From Saprospiraceae bacterium (GTDB lineage Bacteria; Bacteroidota; Bacteroidia; Chitinophagales; Saprospiraceae), in assembly GCA_029263015.1 (NCBI GenBank), contig JAJCYI010000137.1:1-53032 (forward strand): a stretch of 53,032 bases of DNA, given 5' to 3'. Below, one piece after another: positions 52,402 through 53,032 of the stretch; the first letter of the stretch is position 1; every line of letters starts with the position of its first letter. The position numbers and the translations under genes were made by a program. The notes beneath the pieces were generated by a model that saw only the letters and a program-made list of their open reading frames with translations, made no database searches and had not been told where the DNA came from.

Positions 52402-52911
52402 TCACTCCACAAATTTCAGCGATGCGGAATTGATGCAGTACCTGAGTCCTGTCGGTGCTGGGCCATCATTGAAGAGGTGACCTAAATGGCCATCGCACTT
52501 GCTGCATACAACCTCGGTGCGGGTCATTTCAAATTTGCCATCCTTGTGTTCAGTGATGCATTCATTATTGGCAGGTTGGTAAAAGCTTGGCCAGCCGGTG
52601 CCACTTTTGAATTTAGTTGCTGAGTCGAACAGGTCGGCTCCACAGGCACGGCAGACATATTTTCCCTCCTTTTTGTTATCCCAATACCCTCCCGTGAATG
52701 CCCTTTCTGTTCCTGCTTCCCGTAATACATAATACTCCTCTTCAGAAAGTTGTGACTTCCATTCGTCGTCCGTTTTGATAATTTTATTGACGGGTACACC
52801 TTGTGAGGAAGTCGACTGCCCGGTGTCCTTTTTATCATTCTGGTGTACATTTTGGGCGTGGTTGCAGGAGGCAAGGAATAGGAATGAGAATAGAAGAATT
52901 GAATTTTTCAT
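52402..52911 (-). CDS. msrB: Peptide-methionine (R)-S-oxide reductase MsrB, lipoprotein form
   Basis: A 169-aa protein with a lipoprotein signal ([10 protein letters not shown]), the zinc-binding pairs CRACG and CSKCDGH, and the catalytic cysteine in [11 protein letters not shown]. It repairs methionine-R-sulfoxide in exported proteins. The start at M52911 is chosen because the longer frame begins beyond a run of 18 T residues (52949-52966). Confidence 0.93.
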   Translation of the reverse strand: MKNSILLFSFLFLASCNHAQNVHQNDKKDTGQSTSSQGVPVNKIIKTDDEWKSQLSEEEYYVLREAGTERAFTGGYWDNKKEGKYVCRACGADLFDSATKFKSGTGWPSFYQPANNECITEHKDGKFEMTRTEVVCSKCDGHLGHLFNDGPAPTGLRYCINSASLKFVE

Positions 52912-52948
52912 ATTATAAAATTTAGGTTTATCCAGACCTGTCAGGTTG

Positions 52949-52966
52949 TTTTTTTTTTTTTTTTTT
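52949..52966. repeat. 18-bp poly-T tract
   Basis: A run of 18 T residues lies 38 bp upstream of msrB (poly-A on its coding strand). It could vary in length and alter promoter spacing. Confidence 0.8.
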
Positions 52967-53032
52967 GGGGTTATTTTTGGCAAAAAAATAGGAATAAAAA
53001 AAACAGTCCGGTGTGATGTTTATGGGGGAGTG

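Overview
The window looks like chromosomal DNA of a Bacteroidota bacterium, probably from the Saprospiria/Chitinophagia side of the phylum (inference). Support: TAnnTTTG-type promoter boxes, a three-subunit SdhCAB of the Bacteroidetes type, an OmpP1/FadL porin, DUF4143 ATPases, a caspase-TPR protein and many Bacteroidota-style lipoproteins. No rRNA, tRNA or CRISPR array was seen.

The main feature is a minus-strand cluster from about 25.7 kb down to 2.05 kb. It encodes what reads as a near-complete sulfur-oxidizing heterodisulfide-reductase-like (sHdr) / lipoate-binding-protein (LbpA) pathway. In transcription order: ArsR regulator, TusA, DsrE-like protein, lipoate ligase, an 84-aa unknown, a second DsrE-like protein, LbpA-1, sHdrC1, a four-helix-bundle protein, sHdrB1, sHdrA, a conserved unknown (Hyp), a fused sHdrC2-B2, LbpA-2, a LipS-type radical SAM enzyme, two YeeE/YedE sulfur-transport halves, a second lipoate ligase, a second LipS-type radical SAM enzyme, EtfB, EtfA, a membrane ETF:menaquinone oxidoreductase (EMO/DUF224), a BchI-like AAA+ ATPase, a DUF4143 ATPase and a BchD-like AAA+/VWA protein. 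A consistent reading is: YeeE/YedE import reduced sulfur; TusA and DsrE carry sulfane sulfur; sHdr oxidizes it on the lipoyl arm of LbpA; the Lpl/LipS enzymes build that arm; electrons leave through EtfAB and EMO to menaquinone.

Downstream (left) of the cluster lie a PlsC acyltransferase, a DUF1905 pseudogene broken by a short palindromic element, and an IscA-type Fe-S protein. To the right, on the plus strand, are a class V aminotransferase, an Mrp/ApbC Fe-S carrier, a FadL-like porin, a short secreted protein and a methyltransferase. From 32 to 39 kb the region is mobile or accessory: an IS1182-like insertion that truncates a beta-helix lipoprotein, a caspase-TPR protein, a 226-bp element flanked by 8-bp direct repeats, and a YefM/YoeB toxin-antitoxin pair. 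From 38.7 kb to the end are housekeeping genes: sdhBAC, prolyl oligopeptidase, DinB-like protein, MnmD-like methyltransferase, desaturase, a coiled-coil protein, recF, ftsE, a second DUF4143 ATPase and msrB.

Two non-coding themes run through the window. About twenty intergenic spacers are low-complexity arrays with 7-bp periodicity; the heptamer differs from spacer to spacer and the arrays are often arranged as inverted arms. They are densest inside the sHdr cluster. Separately, several families of palindromic elements occur, one with three copies flanked by TA, and these repeatedly abut or supply the stop codon of a gene. All family assignments come from reading motifs in the translations; no database search was run.
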